A DNA stretch of 48,057 bases from Verrucomicrobiota bacterium (GTDB taxonomy: Bacteria; Verrucomicrobiota; Verrucomicrobiia; Limisphaerales; J093): contig VHCO01000029.1 of the NCBI GenBank assembly GCA_016871715.1, positions 1-48,057 of the forward strand, given 5' to 3'. The position numbers were made by a program, and so were the translations under genes. Every line of letters starts with the position of its first letter. The first letter of the stretch is position 1. Positions 32,853-45,403 of this stretch are shown here, piece by piece. The notes below the pieces were generated by a model. The model saw only the letters and a program-made list of their open reading frames with translations, had not been told where the DNA came from and made no database searches.

Positions 32853-34994
32853 TCATGGTTGCGGAGCCTGGGGTGCTGGGCTGCGTCCTTCCGGCCTCGG
32901 CCCGCCGCGGCCCGGTTCTGCGCCAGAGCTAGGCCGGTTGCGGCTCCGCTCCTCGCGCAGGGTTTCGCGCATGGCTTCGCGCTCCGGATCGTCCAGTTCG
33001 CCGTCGCCGTTCTTGTCGAACCGCTTGATCATCTCCTGGAGGTTGCCGCCGGGGAAACCGCCCGGGCCACCCATGCCACCGAACCCGCCCTGACCGCCAG
33101 GCCCGCTTTGACCGCCGGGGCGCCCTTGGCCGCCTTGGCCGCCGAACCGGGCCTGGAAGGCGGCCATCATGGCTTGGCGCTCATCGTCGTCGAGTTGGCC
33201 GTTCCCATTCGCGTCGTATTGCCTCAGGACCTCTTCTTGATTGAAGCGGCTGCGGCGACCGCCGCCTTCGCCTCCGCCGGGACCGCCCCCGCCCTCGCCC
33301 CCGGTCGGATCGCCGCGCCGTCCACCGCCGAATCCCGGTTCGCCGCCCGTGCCGGCGAAGGGCGGACTACTCGGTTCGCGAGTGCCCGCGGTGGCGTTCG
33401 GCGTCCGTGCTGGCCCTGGGCCGACCGAGCCGGCCTGACTGGCCGCTGGGGCGTTAGTCGGCGCCGCTTTAGCTGCTTCCTCCGAGGTCAAGACGCCCCC
33501 GGCCAGGTCGCGTTCCTGGGTGTCAAAAGGCGGCGAGAGCAAGACCCGATCGCCTTCCTTGAGTCCCGAGAGGACCTGGATAAACCGTGTGTTAAAGAGG
33601 CCCACCTCGACCGGGACTGGGACGTCGGCGCCGCCTTGGCGGACGTAGGCGACCTGGCGCCCTTTGAGGGTGGTGACGGCTTGGATGGGGACCGAGAGGG
33701 AGTTGGCGATGTTGGTGATGATGACTTCGGCGCGCGCGGAAACGCCCGGTTTCACCCCGGGGAGCGGTTCGGTGATGACGATGTCGGTATTGTAGACTTT
33801 GAGGTTAGGGTTGCCCCAGCGACTCTGGGTGTCGGGCAGCAGCGCGACCTTGTCGACCGTGCCCCGAAACCGCTGATCGGGCATCTGGTCGAGCACGACA
33901 AAGGCAGGTTGGCCCGCCCGGACCATGTTGACGTGCGACTCGTGCACCTTGATGGTCACTTTGAGCTTCGACACGTCCGGCAGTTTGATCAGCTCCTGGC
34001 GGTTGCGCACCACGGCCCCTTCCTCGATCAGTGACTCGCTGCTGAAACGGTTATCGCTCATGGGATAGACCACCAAACCGTCTTGGGGCGCGTAGATCTT
34101 CGTCGAGGTCAGGTTCTTGCGGTCGCGTTCGAGCTTCTTTTGGTTGAGCACGAGAGTGTTGGACTGGGTGAGCAGGTCGGCTTCGTAGGAGGCGATGCGG
34201 TTCGAGCTCTGGGCCTTGACTCGTTCGAGCTCGCGCTCGGCCTCGCGCAAGTTGGACACGAACGTCTCCCGCTGTTTGCGCAGGTCAAACTCCTGGAGCA
34301 TCCAGACCGTGTTGCTGGCCACGATCAGGGAGTTGCGCGCCCCCATGACTGAGAGGCGGTCTGAGTCCACGCGTTGCTTGGTTTCGTAGCCTTTGGTGGC
34401 CAGGTTGGTCGTCCAGGTGTAGTTCTCGAGGCTCACCGCCAACTGGTTCTCGGCTTGCACCAACTTGTTGCTGGCCTCGATCAGGTCGACCACCGACTGG
34501 CCCTGTTGGAATTTCTCCAAGTCCAAGTTTGCGAAGAGCAGCTTGAGCTCGGCTGCTCGGATGTCGCTCTCGGCAGCACTGCGCTGGATTTGCAGGTTGG
34601 CCTCGGCGGAGACGAGGCCGAACTGGGCCTTCTCGAACGCGATCTGCTGTTGGTTGACCTGGTCCTGAGCCTGGGAGGAGTCGAGCTCGACCAGCAGGTC
34701 CCCCTTCTTCACATAGGACCCCTCCGACACGATGTAGATGACGCGCGCGGTGCCCTCGACCTCGTTGCGGATGCTGACCTCGCTTACCGCCGTCAGAGTG
34801 CCCCCCTCGACCACCGTGACGGTGAAGTCGCCCCGGCGCACTGCATGGTAAGCCGTGGCGGCATGCTCGGGGCTGGGCAGGCTGAGCGTCAGAACCGCCA
34901 GCAGGGCGAGGGCGCCCACGCCGACGGCGAGCAGGAGCAGGGGGCGCTGCCGTAACGGTGCCGGCAAGCGGTGAGTCAAGGCGTCAAGTTTCAT
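32853..34994 (-). CDS. HlyD/MacA-family periplasmic adaptor with C-terminal EF-hands
   Basis: The 713-residue protein has a membrane anchor at about 18-38 (PLLLLAVGVGALALLAVLTL). It has a lipoyl/barrel-sandwich half-motif ('VEGTARVIYIVSEGSYVKKGDLLVELDSS'), a long alpha-hairpin (about 110-300) and the second lipoyl half ('TSTKIYAPQDGLVVYP'). Beta-barrel and membrane-proximal domains follow ('VTIKVHESHVNMVRAGQPAFVVLDQ', 'LKEGDRVLLSPP'). After about residue 500 comes a Gly/Pro-rich region with two canonical EF-hand loops, DANGNGQLDDDE and DKNGDGELDDPE, each with Asp at positions 1, 3 or 5 and acidic 12. Calcium binding is therefore likely and is not part of the usual adaptor. ATG 34994 overlaps the TolC-like stop (ATGA). 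Confidence 0.92.
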   Translation of the reverse strand: MKLDALTHRLPAPLRQRPLLLLAVGVGALALLAVLTLSLPSPEHAATAYHAVRRGDFTVTVVEGGTLTAVSEVSIRNEVEGTARVIYIVSEGSYVKKGDLLVELDSSQAQDQVNQQQIAFEKAQFGLVSAEANLQIQRSAAESDIRAAELKLLFANLDLEKFQQGQSVVDLIEASNKLVQAENQLAVSLENYTWTTNLATKGYETKQRVDSDRLSVMGARNSLIVASNTVWMLQEFDLRKQRETFVSNLREAERELERVKAQSSNRIASYEADLLTQSNTLVLNQKKLERDRKNLTSTKIYAPQDGLVVYPMSDNRFSSESLIEEGAVVRNRQELIKLPDVSKLKVTIKVHESHVNMVRAGQPAFVVLDQMPDQRFRGTVDKVALLPDTQSRWGNPNLKVYNTDIVITEPLPGVKPGVSARAEVIITNIANSLSVPIQAVTTLKGRQVAYVRQGGADVPVPVEVGLFNTRFIQVLSGLKEGDRVLLSPPFDTQERDLAGGVLTSEEAAKAAPTNAPAASQAGSVGPGPARTPNATAGTREPSSPPFAGTGGEPGFGGGRRGDPTGGEGGGGPGGGEGGGRRSRFNQEEVLRQYDANGNGQLDDDERQAMMAAFQARFGGQGGQGRPGGQSGPGGQGGFGGMGGPGGFPGGNLQEMIKRFDKNGDGELDDPEREAMRETLREERSRNRPSSGAEPGRGGPRPEGRSPAPQAPQP

Positions 34995-36751
34995 AGGGAA
35001 GGCTCCAGGAAGGTGTCGGGAGGGATCAGTTCGTCGCCGGGCATTTGCAGAGGGGGCGTGCCGCGCAGGCGCTCAGCCAGTTCGCCCGCCAGCGGGTCCA
35101 CCAGCCAGAAAGTCTCGACTTCGGTGCGCAACACGCCCATGTCCAGCAGCAGTTGCATCCGGGCTTGAAGGTAGCGGACCATGCTGTCGGTCAGTTGGTT
35201 CTCGGCGGCAATCAACGCGTCTTGCGACTCGCGCACGTCGCGGATCGCGACTCGACCCGCCTCGAGCAGCGTCTGGTTCATGTCCACCCGGCGACGGGCG
35301 ACCTCGAGAGTGGCCTGGCGGTTGAGGTAGTTCAGCCGCTGCTGCTCCAGCGTGCGCAGCCCACGGTCAATGCGGTCCTTGAAGTTGTCAAGGGTCGCAC
35401 TGAGGCTGCGCAACTGGGACTCGAAGGAGACCAACGCCGCCCGGTAGTTGTTCCGCTGCCGCAGCCGGTCCAGGGGCAGGTCCAACTGCACCCCCGCCGA
35501 GTAGCGCACCTTGTCGGGGTCGAAATTGGTGTAGTCGTCCGGTCCCTCGGAGGCGAGGTTGGCGTTGGCGAAGAGGTTCAGGCCGGGCTTGAGCTGGTCG
35601 GCGGCGAGGCGGACTTTGCGCTTGCTGTCCTCGAACCGGTCAATGGCGTTGAGCAGGTCCATGTGCGACTCGACGGCCAGGCGGAAGGCGGCGTTCTGGT
35701 CGACCCCCACGGGCATCAGCCCCCGCTGTTCGACTGCCTCGAGGTCGGCATCGATCAGGTACAGCTTCTCGCTCAGCGGCAGCCCCAGCCGGATCTTGAA
35801 GGCGTCCAACTGGCTCAGATAACTCGCCAGCGAGTTGACGTAGTTGATGTACGCAACGAGCTCGGCCGTGCGCGCGTCGTCCACATCGCTGGCCCGCACG
35901 CGGTCCACCGACCGGGCTTGCACATAGCGGGTCGTGTCCACGCGCCGCAGGTAGTTGGTGTAGTTGTTGCGGATCGCATCCTTCTGGCCCAGGAGGCTGA
36001 AGTAGTCGTTCACAATGTTCACCGCGAACTGCTCTTGGTACAGGCTGTATGTCCGAATGGCATAGACGACGTTGCGCTCCGCTTGGGTCAAACTCTCGAC
36101 GGTCGGATCGTTGCGGCCAAACCCGCGCAGGATCGGCTGGGCCAAATCCACCGAGAGGGTGTTGATGGCGGAGTCGCGGGTTGCCCCGACCGGTTGGCCG
36201 ACGAAGTAGCGCAACAGATCGTTGGCCAACGACACGCTGAGTCGACCCCCGGTGCGCAGGAACTGGCTGACCCCCACCCGGCTGCGCACCGACCCGCTTT
36301 GGGAGCCGGAGGGCGAGCCGCCCACTTGCGCGGTCGAATCGGCGAAGAACTTGGGCCCGAACTCGTACCGCGCGCCGCTCAGGCTCAGGGCGGTCAGGTA
36401 AAGCTGCTCCTTCTGAGTCTGATACTCCCGGCTATGCTGCACCGCCAACTCGAGGGCCTCGGACAGCCGGACCACCCGCCGGTTGGTGGCCATCCGATCC
36501 TCGAGGATCTCCGCAGCCGGGATGGCCTCTGGAGGGCGTCCGGAGCGGGAAGTGTCGATGGTGAAGGCGTTGGTCTTGCCAAACACCTGCTGCTCGAACT
36601 GCTCCACGATCCGATAGACCTCCTGGTCCGAGGACCGCCGGTAGTGGGCGGCGCTGCACCCGGTGAGCAGCGCACAACACAACAAGAACACTCCCCCCTT
36701 AACCGGGCTGTTCGAGCGAGCGGTCTGGCAAACTTCCCACATGGACATCAT
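34991..36751 (-). CDS. TolC/NodT-like outer-membrane efflux lipoprotein
   Basis: The protein has about 586 residues if started at the first of three clustered ATGs (36751, 36748, 36742). A lipoprotein signal ends in LLTGC (Cys about residue 32). The mature protein has the repeated outer-membrane efflux architecture with long helices ('LSEALELAVQHSREYQTQKEQLYLTALSLSGARYEFGPKFF', 'TLEQQRLNYLNRQATLEVARRRVDMNQTLLEAGRVAIRDVRESQDALIAAENQLTDSMVRYLQARMQLLLDMGVL') and the 'VDLAQPILRGFG' strand signature of the barrel. It should form a trimeric tunnel with the adaptor encoded next, which its stop overlaps. The frame is open further upstream to 36880 but encodes a non-signal, Arg/Pro-rich sequence, so a later start is preferred. 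Confidence 0.9.
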   Translation of the reverse strand: MMSMWEVCQTARSNSPVKGGVFLLCCALLTGCSAAHYRRSSDQEVYRIVEQFEQQVFGKTNAFTIDTSRSGRPPEAIPAAEILEDRMATNRRVVRLSEALELAVQHSREYQTQKEQLYLTALSLSGARYEFGPKFFADSTAQVGGSPSGSQSGSVRSRVGVSQFLRTGGRLSVSLANDLLRYFVGQPVGATRDSAINTLSVDLAQPILRGFGRNDPTVESLTQAERNVVYAIRTYSLYQEQFAVNIVNDYFSLLGQKDAIRNNYTNYLRRVDTTRYVQARSVDRVRASDVDDARTAELVAYINYVNSLASYLSQLDAFKIRLGLPLSEKLYLIDADLEAVEQRGLMPVGVDQNAAFRLAVESHMDLLNAIDRFEDSKRKVRLAADQLKPGLNLFANANLASEGPDDYTNFDPDKVRYSAGVQLDLPLDRLRQRNNYRAALVSFESQLRSLSATLDNFKDRIDRGLRTLEQQRLNYLNRQATLEVARRRVDMNQTLLEAGRVAIRDVRESQDALIAAENQLTDSMVRYLQARMQLLLDMGVLRTEVETFWLVDPLAGELAERLRGTPPLQMPGDELIPPDTFLEPSL

Positions 36752-37243
36752 TCGGCTTCGGTCTCTGATTGAGACCCTCGAGGGTGCCCGCCGGTTACGA
36801 GCCAGCCAGGGTGGACAGGATCGCCCACCTCCCCGGGAGACGGCCCCCGGCGGTTGCATCCTCGCGCGTGGGCGCGTCACCCATCTTGTGAGCCGGTCGG
36901 ACCGCGGTGCGCCCCCCCACCCCTACCGGTCCTGCCGGGTGTGAGCGCGCTGGTTCGCGTGGGTCTGGGCTTGGGTGTCGGCCGGCCGGCTGGTTGCATC
37001 GCTCTGATGTGAGGCCTTGGCAGCATAAGCGGCCCTGCAGCTACCACAAAATATGCAAAGCAGTGGCCAACGCAGGTGGAGCAGCCGATCGCCGCGGTCG
37101 GCACGTTGGCGAGCACTTGTGGGAGGCTGCCGGGGCAGGCGCAGGCAGAAGGTGCGCCGCCCCGAGGCGCCCAGGGTGCGGCGCGCGAGTGAGATCCCGT
37201 GAGGCTTGCCAGCGGCTTGGAACTGTGTGATGCAAATTGGACC
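36752..37243. other. Divergent intergenic region between efflux and PFOR operons
   Basis: These 492 bp show no gene that I can support. Open frames crossing it in both directions are extensions or shadows of the flanking genes. It must hold the promoters of both operons. One AT-richer patch occurs at about 37045-37070, but no clear -35/-10 pair or palindrome was found. Confidence 0.4.
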
Positions 37244-40909
<3,666 letters not shown>

Positions 40910-40927
40910 CCGACAAAAGGAACCGTC

Positions 40928-41923
40928 ATGGACTTCAGCACGACTTACCTTGGCCTCAACTTACGCAGCCCGCTGGTCCCGTCCGCTTCGCCCCTCACCC
41001 GCGAAGTGGACGAACTCAAGCTGGCCGAAGAAGCCGGCGCCGGCGCCGTGGTGCTCCCGTCGGTCTTCGAGGAGCAACTGCGCCTCGAGAGCGCCGAGCT
41101 CGACCTCGCCCTCGAGCAAGGCACCCATAGCTTCGCCGAGGCCTTGAGTTACTTCCCCCAAGTCGGTGAGTTCCGCCTTGGCCCGGAAGACTACCTCGAC
41201 CACATCCAGGCCGCGCGCGCCGCCGTCAAGATCCCGGTCATCGCCAGCCTCAACGGCTCTTCGCTCGGCGGTTGGACCGAATACGCCCGCAAGATCCAAC
41301 AAGCCGGCGCCCACGCGCTCGAGCTGAATATCTACTACATCCCAACCGATCCGGAGCTCACCTCGGCGCAGGTCGAGAAGACCTACGTCGACATCCTCAA
41401 GGCCGTGCGCGGTGCGGTGTCGATCCCGGTGGCGGTCAAACTCAGCCCGTTCTTCAGCAGTATGGCCAACATGGCGCGGCAATTGGACGACGCCGGCGCC
41501 GATGGTCTGGTACTCTTTAACCGGTTTTACCAACCGGACATCGACCTCGAGAACCTCGAGGTCGAGCACAGCCTCCTGTTGAGCACGCCCCAGGCGCGGC
41601 GTCTGCCGTTGCGGTGGGTCGCCTTGCTGCACGGCCGCGTCAAGGCCAGCCTGGCCGCCACCAGCGGCATCCACACCGCCTCCGATGCCCTCAAGATCCT
41701 CATGGCCGGCGCCGACGTGGCCATGCTTTGCTCGGTCCTGCTCCGCAAGGGCACGGCCCAGATCGCCGCCATCGAACGCGAGATGCGGCAATGGATGGAG
41801 GAACACGAGTACGAGTCGGTCAACCAGCTCAAAGGCAGTCTCAGCCAAAAGAACTGTCCGGACCCGAGCGCCTTCGAGCGCGCCCAGTACATGCGCGTCA
41901 TCTCGACCTACAAACTGGCGTAA
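40928..41923 (+). CDS. Dihydroorotate dehydrogenase-like flavoprotein paired with PFOR
   Basis: This 331-residue TIM-barrel protein is of the PyrD class: 'TTYLGLNLRSPLVPSASPLTREVDELKLAEEAGAGAVVLPSVFEEQL', 'IPVIASLNGSSLGGWTEYARKIQQAGAHALELNIYY', 'IPVAVKLSPFFSSMANMARQLDDAGADGLVLFNRF', 'LAATSGIHTASDALKILMAGADVAMLCSVLLRKG'. The last stretch is the FMN phosphate site. The usual catalytic Cys/Ser loop of true PyrD is not clear, and proteins annotated 'DHOD-like' often lie next to PFOR, so a role in redox metabolism rather than pyrimidine synthesis is more likely. A good ribosome site (AAAAGGAA) lies 5 nt before the ATG. Confidence 0.9.
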   Translation: MDFSTTYLGLNLRSPLVPSASPLTREVDELKLAEEAGAGAVVLPSVFEEQLRLESAELDLALEQGTHSFAEALSYFPQVGEFRLGPEDYLDHIQAARAAVKIPVIASLNGSSLGGWTEYARKIQQAGAHALELNIYYIPTDPELTSAQVEKTYVDILKAVRGAVSIPVAVKLSPFFSSMANMARQLDDAGADGLVLFNRFYQPDIDLENLEVEHSLLLSTPQARRLPLRWVALLHGRVKASLAATSGIHTASDALKILMAGADVAMLCSVLLRKGTAQIAAIEREMRQWMEEHEYESVNQLKGSLSQKNCPDPSAFERAQYMRVISTYKLA

Positions 41924-41949
41924 CGCGGGTCCTGCCCCACCGGGTGGCC

Positions 41950-43140
41950 ATGACGTTCTCGGCACCCGTCAACCGACCGGTCCGTGCGTCTGGTTTACCC
42001 ACGCCTCGCACTGTGGGGCCTTCGCCCACCCTCTCGGCGATCGGTCGAGCCTGGGCCTCCGCGATCTCGGGGACCGTTCTGATCCTCGTGGGTTGGGTCA
42101 TGCGATCTGGAATCGCGGGCCCGTTCCCCGTCGAGGAACTCCCCCTGCCACCGCTCGCGATCGCCGGCGTCACCGCCAAAGCGCACACCCAGGGTCTCGA
42201 GTTGGTTGGGGAACACTTTTATGTGACTGCCCGCCGAGACGACCTGCGGCCTCGGCAGGCGCTGTTGCTGCGCGCCCAACTTGGTGCAGCGGCTTGGGAC
42301 CTGTGGGACCTCACCCCGGAGAAGGTGGCGGGCTTGCGCCCAGAGGGAGTTCAGGATCACCCCGGCGGCCTGCAGTTCGACGGAGAACGGCTCTGGATTC
42401 CCCTGGCGGAAAGCCGACGCGGAGGTCAGACCGTCATTGGCGCGTTCTCGCCGGCCGCACTTGATCCTAGCCGTCCAGCCAAACCGGAGATCCAGTTTGT
42501 CGTCGAGGATCACATCGGGGCGCTGGCGGTTTCACAGTCGCGTCAGGAGTTGTGGGGAGCCAGTTGGGATACCGAGGCAGTGTACGTGTGGAACCTGCAA
42601 GGCCGGCTCCTGCGCCAGTTAAGCCATACCGAGTTGAAGGTCCGCCAGTTGGGTGTTGCGGTCGGCCGCGACCCACGTTCCGGCTTGGCCGTGCAGGATT
42701 GGAAGGTGGTGGGTGACCGGCTTTACGCGGTGGGCTTGTTCAAGCATCCCGTTGGACCGTCCTTGTCGCCGCGCAGCCGGCTCTTGCTACTCGACCGCTA
42801 TTGGGCCGAGGACCACGTCCTTCGGTCGATTGTCCTGGATCGGCATCAGGGGATCGAGTTGGGCCAAGAAGGCATGGCGCTCGACCGCGATCGCATCTAC
42901 TTCCTGCCTCAGGATCTGGGCGCGACCAACCGACTACTCCGCATCCGGTTCCAGCATCTGGGATGCTCGGCCGTAAGGGCTTACAGCCCCCCGCTCCCCG
43001 CTTCCGCTAATCAGCAATTCGCCAGGTTTAAAGAACTTGACATGAGGTCAGGCCGTGGCTTTCGTCTGCCAACTACCGGCCACGGCCTGCGCCGCGTCTT
43101 TTCCCGTTCAACCCACGGGCGCGGGGTGGGGGGGGTATAA
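41950..43140 (+). CDS. DUF6454-like secreted or membrane-anchored propeller protein
   Basis: The protein has 396 residues as read. An N-terminal hydrophobic segment (AISGTVLILVGWVM, about 34-47) could be a signal anchor. The body resembles DUF6454: 'HTQGLELVGEHFYVTARR', 'GVQDHPGGLQFDGERLWIPLAESRRGGQTVI', 'VVEDHIGALAVSQSRQELWGASWDTEAVYVWNLQG', 'VQDWKVVGDRLYAVG', 'RIYFLPQDLGATNRLLRIRFQ'. This suggests a beta-propeller of unknown function. The natural end seems to be near 'LLRIRFQHLG' (about 42960). The final 60 residues are read through a 27-bp repeat and an inverted repeat and look non-protein-like. It is 26 bp after the DHOD-like stop and probably in the same operon. Confidence 0.75.
   Translation: MTFSAPVNRPVRASGLPTPRTVGPSPTLSAIGRAWASAISGTVLILVGWVMRSGIAGPFPVEELPLPPLAIAGVTAKAHTQGLELVGEHFYVTARRDDLRPRQALLLRAQLGAAAWDLWDLTPEKVAGLRPEGVQDHPGGLQFDGERLWIPLAESRRGGQTVIGAFSPAALDPSRPAKPEIQFVVEDHIGALAVSQSRQELWGASWDTEAVYVWNLQGRLLRQLSHTELKVRQLGVAVGRDPRSGLAVQDWKVVGDRLYAVGLFKHPVGPSLSPRSRLLLLDRYWAEDHVLRSIVLDRHQGIELGQEGMALDRDRIYFLPQDLGATNRLLRIRFQHLGCSAVRAYSPPLPASANQQFARFKELDMRSGRGFRLPTTGHGLRRVFSRSTHGRGVGGV
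43016..43042 (+). repeat. 27-bp interspersed element, copy 3
   Basis: It starts AATTCGCCAGG and ends GAACTTGACA, aligning without gaps to the copies at 44663 and 44863. It lies within the questionable C-terminal tail of the DUF6454-like frame. Confidence 0.7.
43049..43089 (+). terminator. 11-bp inverted repeat, possible terminator of the PFOR operon
   Basis: CAGGCCGTGGC (43049-43059) and GCCACGGCCTG (43079-43089) are perfect complementary arms around a 19-nt loop, followed 9 nt later by CTTTTCC. The stem is strong and the T-run weak. It lies 7 bp after a 27-bp element and inside the doubtful tail of the preceding reading frame, which would fit a former intergenic position. Confidence 0.35.
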
Positions 43141-43499
43141 TACAGCCCCCCAGCCCAGGGCATGCACCCCTTCCCAGAGCAGGTTCAACTGTTCGAGCAG
43201 CACACTAAGTTCGGATAGGCTCTTGCCCTTCTGCCCCGGTCGCCGGTCACAGCCGCCCGCTGGACGAGCAACAACGCCTCCGGCCTCAGCCCATCCAACC
43301 GAACCGGTGGCCGAAGGTGAACTGCCTGCTCTTGGGAACGCCCGCCGTCCGGTCCATCGTCCAACCCACCACATCACGCACACCACGGTGAACTTCCTGG
43401 TTTTCATGAGGTGTAGTTCGTCGGGTAGACAAAGCGGCTGAACATGGCCGGTGCGGCATGATCGGATCAGGCCTCCTAGCGCGACGCCGATCAAATCGG

Positions 43500-44620
43500 C
43501 GGTGCCGTTGTGTAGCCGGACGAGATTCTCGACGTCGCAGCGCGCCGCCGCAAGGCTCTGGGAGTGGCCCGAGACGGCGCTCTCGCAGTTCTGTTGCGCC
43601 ACGACACTGCCTGGGCCGCCTGGGCGTAGCGGGCCTCCGCTCGCCGCGACATCTGCGCCGTAGCGGCATGGGCTGCTTGGTTATCCGCCTGCATCTCCCC
43701 TCGCCGGTTCTCGAGGGCCTGGTGGGCCTCGGTGCGCGGTTGTAGGCGGCCAACTCGCGTTCCCGTTGCTGGAGTTGCTGGTGTTGCTGGAACAACTCCT
43801 CTTCCTTGGCCTGAACCTGTTGCTGCGCGGCGTGAAGTTCCTTGCGCTGCTGGTCGGTCAGGCGGGGGTGTCGGCAGCCAGGGCACTGACCTGACGTAGG
43901 AGTTCGCGGTCGTTCGCGCGCGCCTTCTCTAAGTTGAAGGCCGCATAGTTCTCCTGGGCAAATTGGCGGAACAACTCGAAGGCGTTAGTGTGGAAAGCGG
44001 GACCGCTACCCCGCTGGAGCCGCGGGTAGCGGGGGAAATGCTCGACCACCGTTACGGGCTCGCCCTCCAGGGATAGTCTGGCCATCTCCCGGGCGAACGC
44101 GCCGGTTTCCCCCCGGTGTCTAACGGCAATCTATCTGCGCCACGCCAGGTAATCGCTTGGAAGCCCAGCGCTGATTGGGCCGCGTTGGTAACGTCCAATC
44201 GGGCCTCGGCGAGGGCCCGTTGGCGCAACTCCCCGAGCGGCTGCCGCTCGGGATCCACGACAGGCAGGCCCTTTTGCTGGAGTGGTCTGACGAGCGGGGC
44301 TTCAGCAGGAGAATTGTCGAGGATGGCGGTTTCCAGGAGGGGCCAGCCGGGGGCGGTGGGAGGGGGCGTGGGCACTTGGTCTCGGAGCACTTTGGCAACG
44401 CATTGCCGCTGGGCATCATCGATGGCCACCGCGCGAGCGGCGTCATAGTTGGTGCTGGCGATCGGGACCGCTACCTGAACCGAAACACTGACAGACCCCT
44501 TCGCCCCAAAGGTCTGGCTGCGGAGCTCAACCTTCTGCTGGGATCAGCGCCTGATCGATCGACTGGCTCCTCAGGACCCGCTCCGGATCCGGCTCCTGCA
44601 TTTGGCGTTTGGCAGCCCAG
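43500..44620 (-). pseudogene. Decayed gene of a helical/coiled-coil protein, at least four frameshifts
   Basis: Fragments of one protein can be followed across frames on the minus strand: 'KRQMQEPDPERVLRSQSIDQALI' (about 44610-44540); 'QQKVELRSQTFGAKGSVSVSVQVAVPIAS' then 'TNYDAARAVAIDDAQRQCVAKVL' to 'SALGFQAITWRGADRLPLDTGG' (about 44550-44110); 'GETGAFAREMARLSLEGEPVTVVEHFPRYPRL...FELFRQFAQENYAAFNLEKARANDRELLRQVSALAADTP' (about 44115-43865); 'RLTDQQRKELHAAQQQVQAKEEELFQQHQQLQQRERELAAYNR' (about 43870-43740); and 'TEAHQALENRRGEMQADNQAAHAATAQMSRR' (to about 43640). Each junction needs a small insertion or deletion. The end resembles a long coiled coil. The family was not recognised. Sequencing error is an alternative, but so many breaks in one gene favour decay. 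Confidence 0.6.
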
Positions 44621-44662
44621 CGGTGATCCGGGGGGGTACGGGGTCCCGCCCCGCCATGACTT

Positions 44663-44689
44663 AAATCGCCAGGTTTATAAAACTTGACA
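44663..44689 (+). repeat. 27-bp interspersed element, copy 4
   Basis: This copy is closest to the consensus: AAATCGCCAGG, then TTTATAAAAC, then TTGACA. It starts exactly 200 bp before copy 5 and lies just beyond the 5' end of the decayed gene. Confidence 0.75.
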
Positions 44690-44862
44690 ACCGTGTCGAC
44701 TCCTCCCCTCCAACCTCCAACCCGGGACACTGCGCTCTGCTGCGCTGCGAACGAACGAACGAATGCGAATGGCCGCCGTCAGGGTCAGTGTCAGCGAGGC
44801 GGTTTGGCGCTTGGGCGGCGGGGTAGGGACAAGCTCTTACGCGTTTAGGCGCAATGGGTTTC

Positions 44863-44889
44863 AAATCGCCAGGTGAATAAAGCTTGACA
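44863..44889 (+). repeat. 27-bp interspersed element, copy 5
   Basis: It begins AAATCGCCAGG and ends AGCTTGACA. It differs from copy 4 at only three positions (TGA for TTT in part of the centre, G for A before CTTGACA). Confidence 0.75.
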
Positions 44890-45175
44890 CTTTGGTAGTG
44901 TCCCCTGCTGCGGTTTCGGTTTCGTGGCGTTGGGCAGAGCGTGCCGATGGCACAGGGCACAGGGCGGACCTAGCCGTGCACTCTTCGCAAAGCGCACTTC
45001 GCTTCACGGAGTTCATCATCGGTGATCTTGCTCTCGGGCTCCCGGCACAACCCGCTCGCTGGTACCGCTCCCAGATTGCCGCCGGATACTCCTTCCTTCT
45101 TCAAGTTGCAGCCCGTAATTGACGCTTGCCTGCCGGTAAGGCCCATTACAATTCTGCGCCATCGGCCTTCCGCTT

Positions 45176-45250
45176 CCCCCTTTCTCGTTGCTTTGCCTTC
45201 TCTTTTCTCTTGCTTTGCCTTCTCCTTTGCTCCTCCTCCCTTGGCCCTTG
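45176..45250 (+). repeat. Pyrimidine-rich tract with a 13-bp direct repeat
   Basis: Almost every base on the plus strand is C or T. GCTTTGCCTTCTC occurs at 45190-45202 and again at 45212-45224. It lies about 155 bp upstream of the DapB-like gene. A polypurine stretch on the same strand at about 3022-3055 is similar in kind. Confidence 0.5.
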
Positions 45251-45403
45251 GCCGCTTTGAAGCCGAGCCAGTCCGTTTGCGTACTCAGGGCGCCGCGGCG
45301 GGCGCCCGGCTGGAGAGGGGTGTGGCCCGCCGCCGTTGCGGTTACCAGGGTTGCCAGAGCTCATCGATTACGCGAAGATGCCGGGAACGAGAGTCGAGCC
45401 CGA

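Larger units (their letters stand above)
43141..45403. other. Gene-poor region with decayed gene and repeats
   Basis: These 2.26 kb contain no intact gene that I can support. They hold a broken minus-strand gene (about 43500-44620), two 27-bp elements exactly 200 bp apart, and a pyrimidine-rich tract before the next gene. Short open frames elsewhere in it lack protein-like composition. Confidence 0.6.

Noticed and set aside
36752-37243. Cys-rich minus-strand frames upstream of nifJ as a small zinc protein
   Set aside because: The cysteines change with frame, and no complete CxxC pair arrangement with a start and ribosome site is present.
44663-44889. 27-bp elements as promoters because of the terminal TTGACA
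   Set aside because: No -10-like hexamer occurs 15-19 bp downstream in any copy, and no gene starts suitably close.
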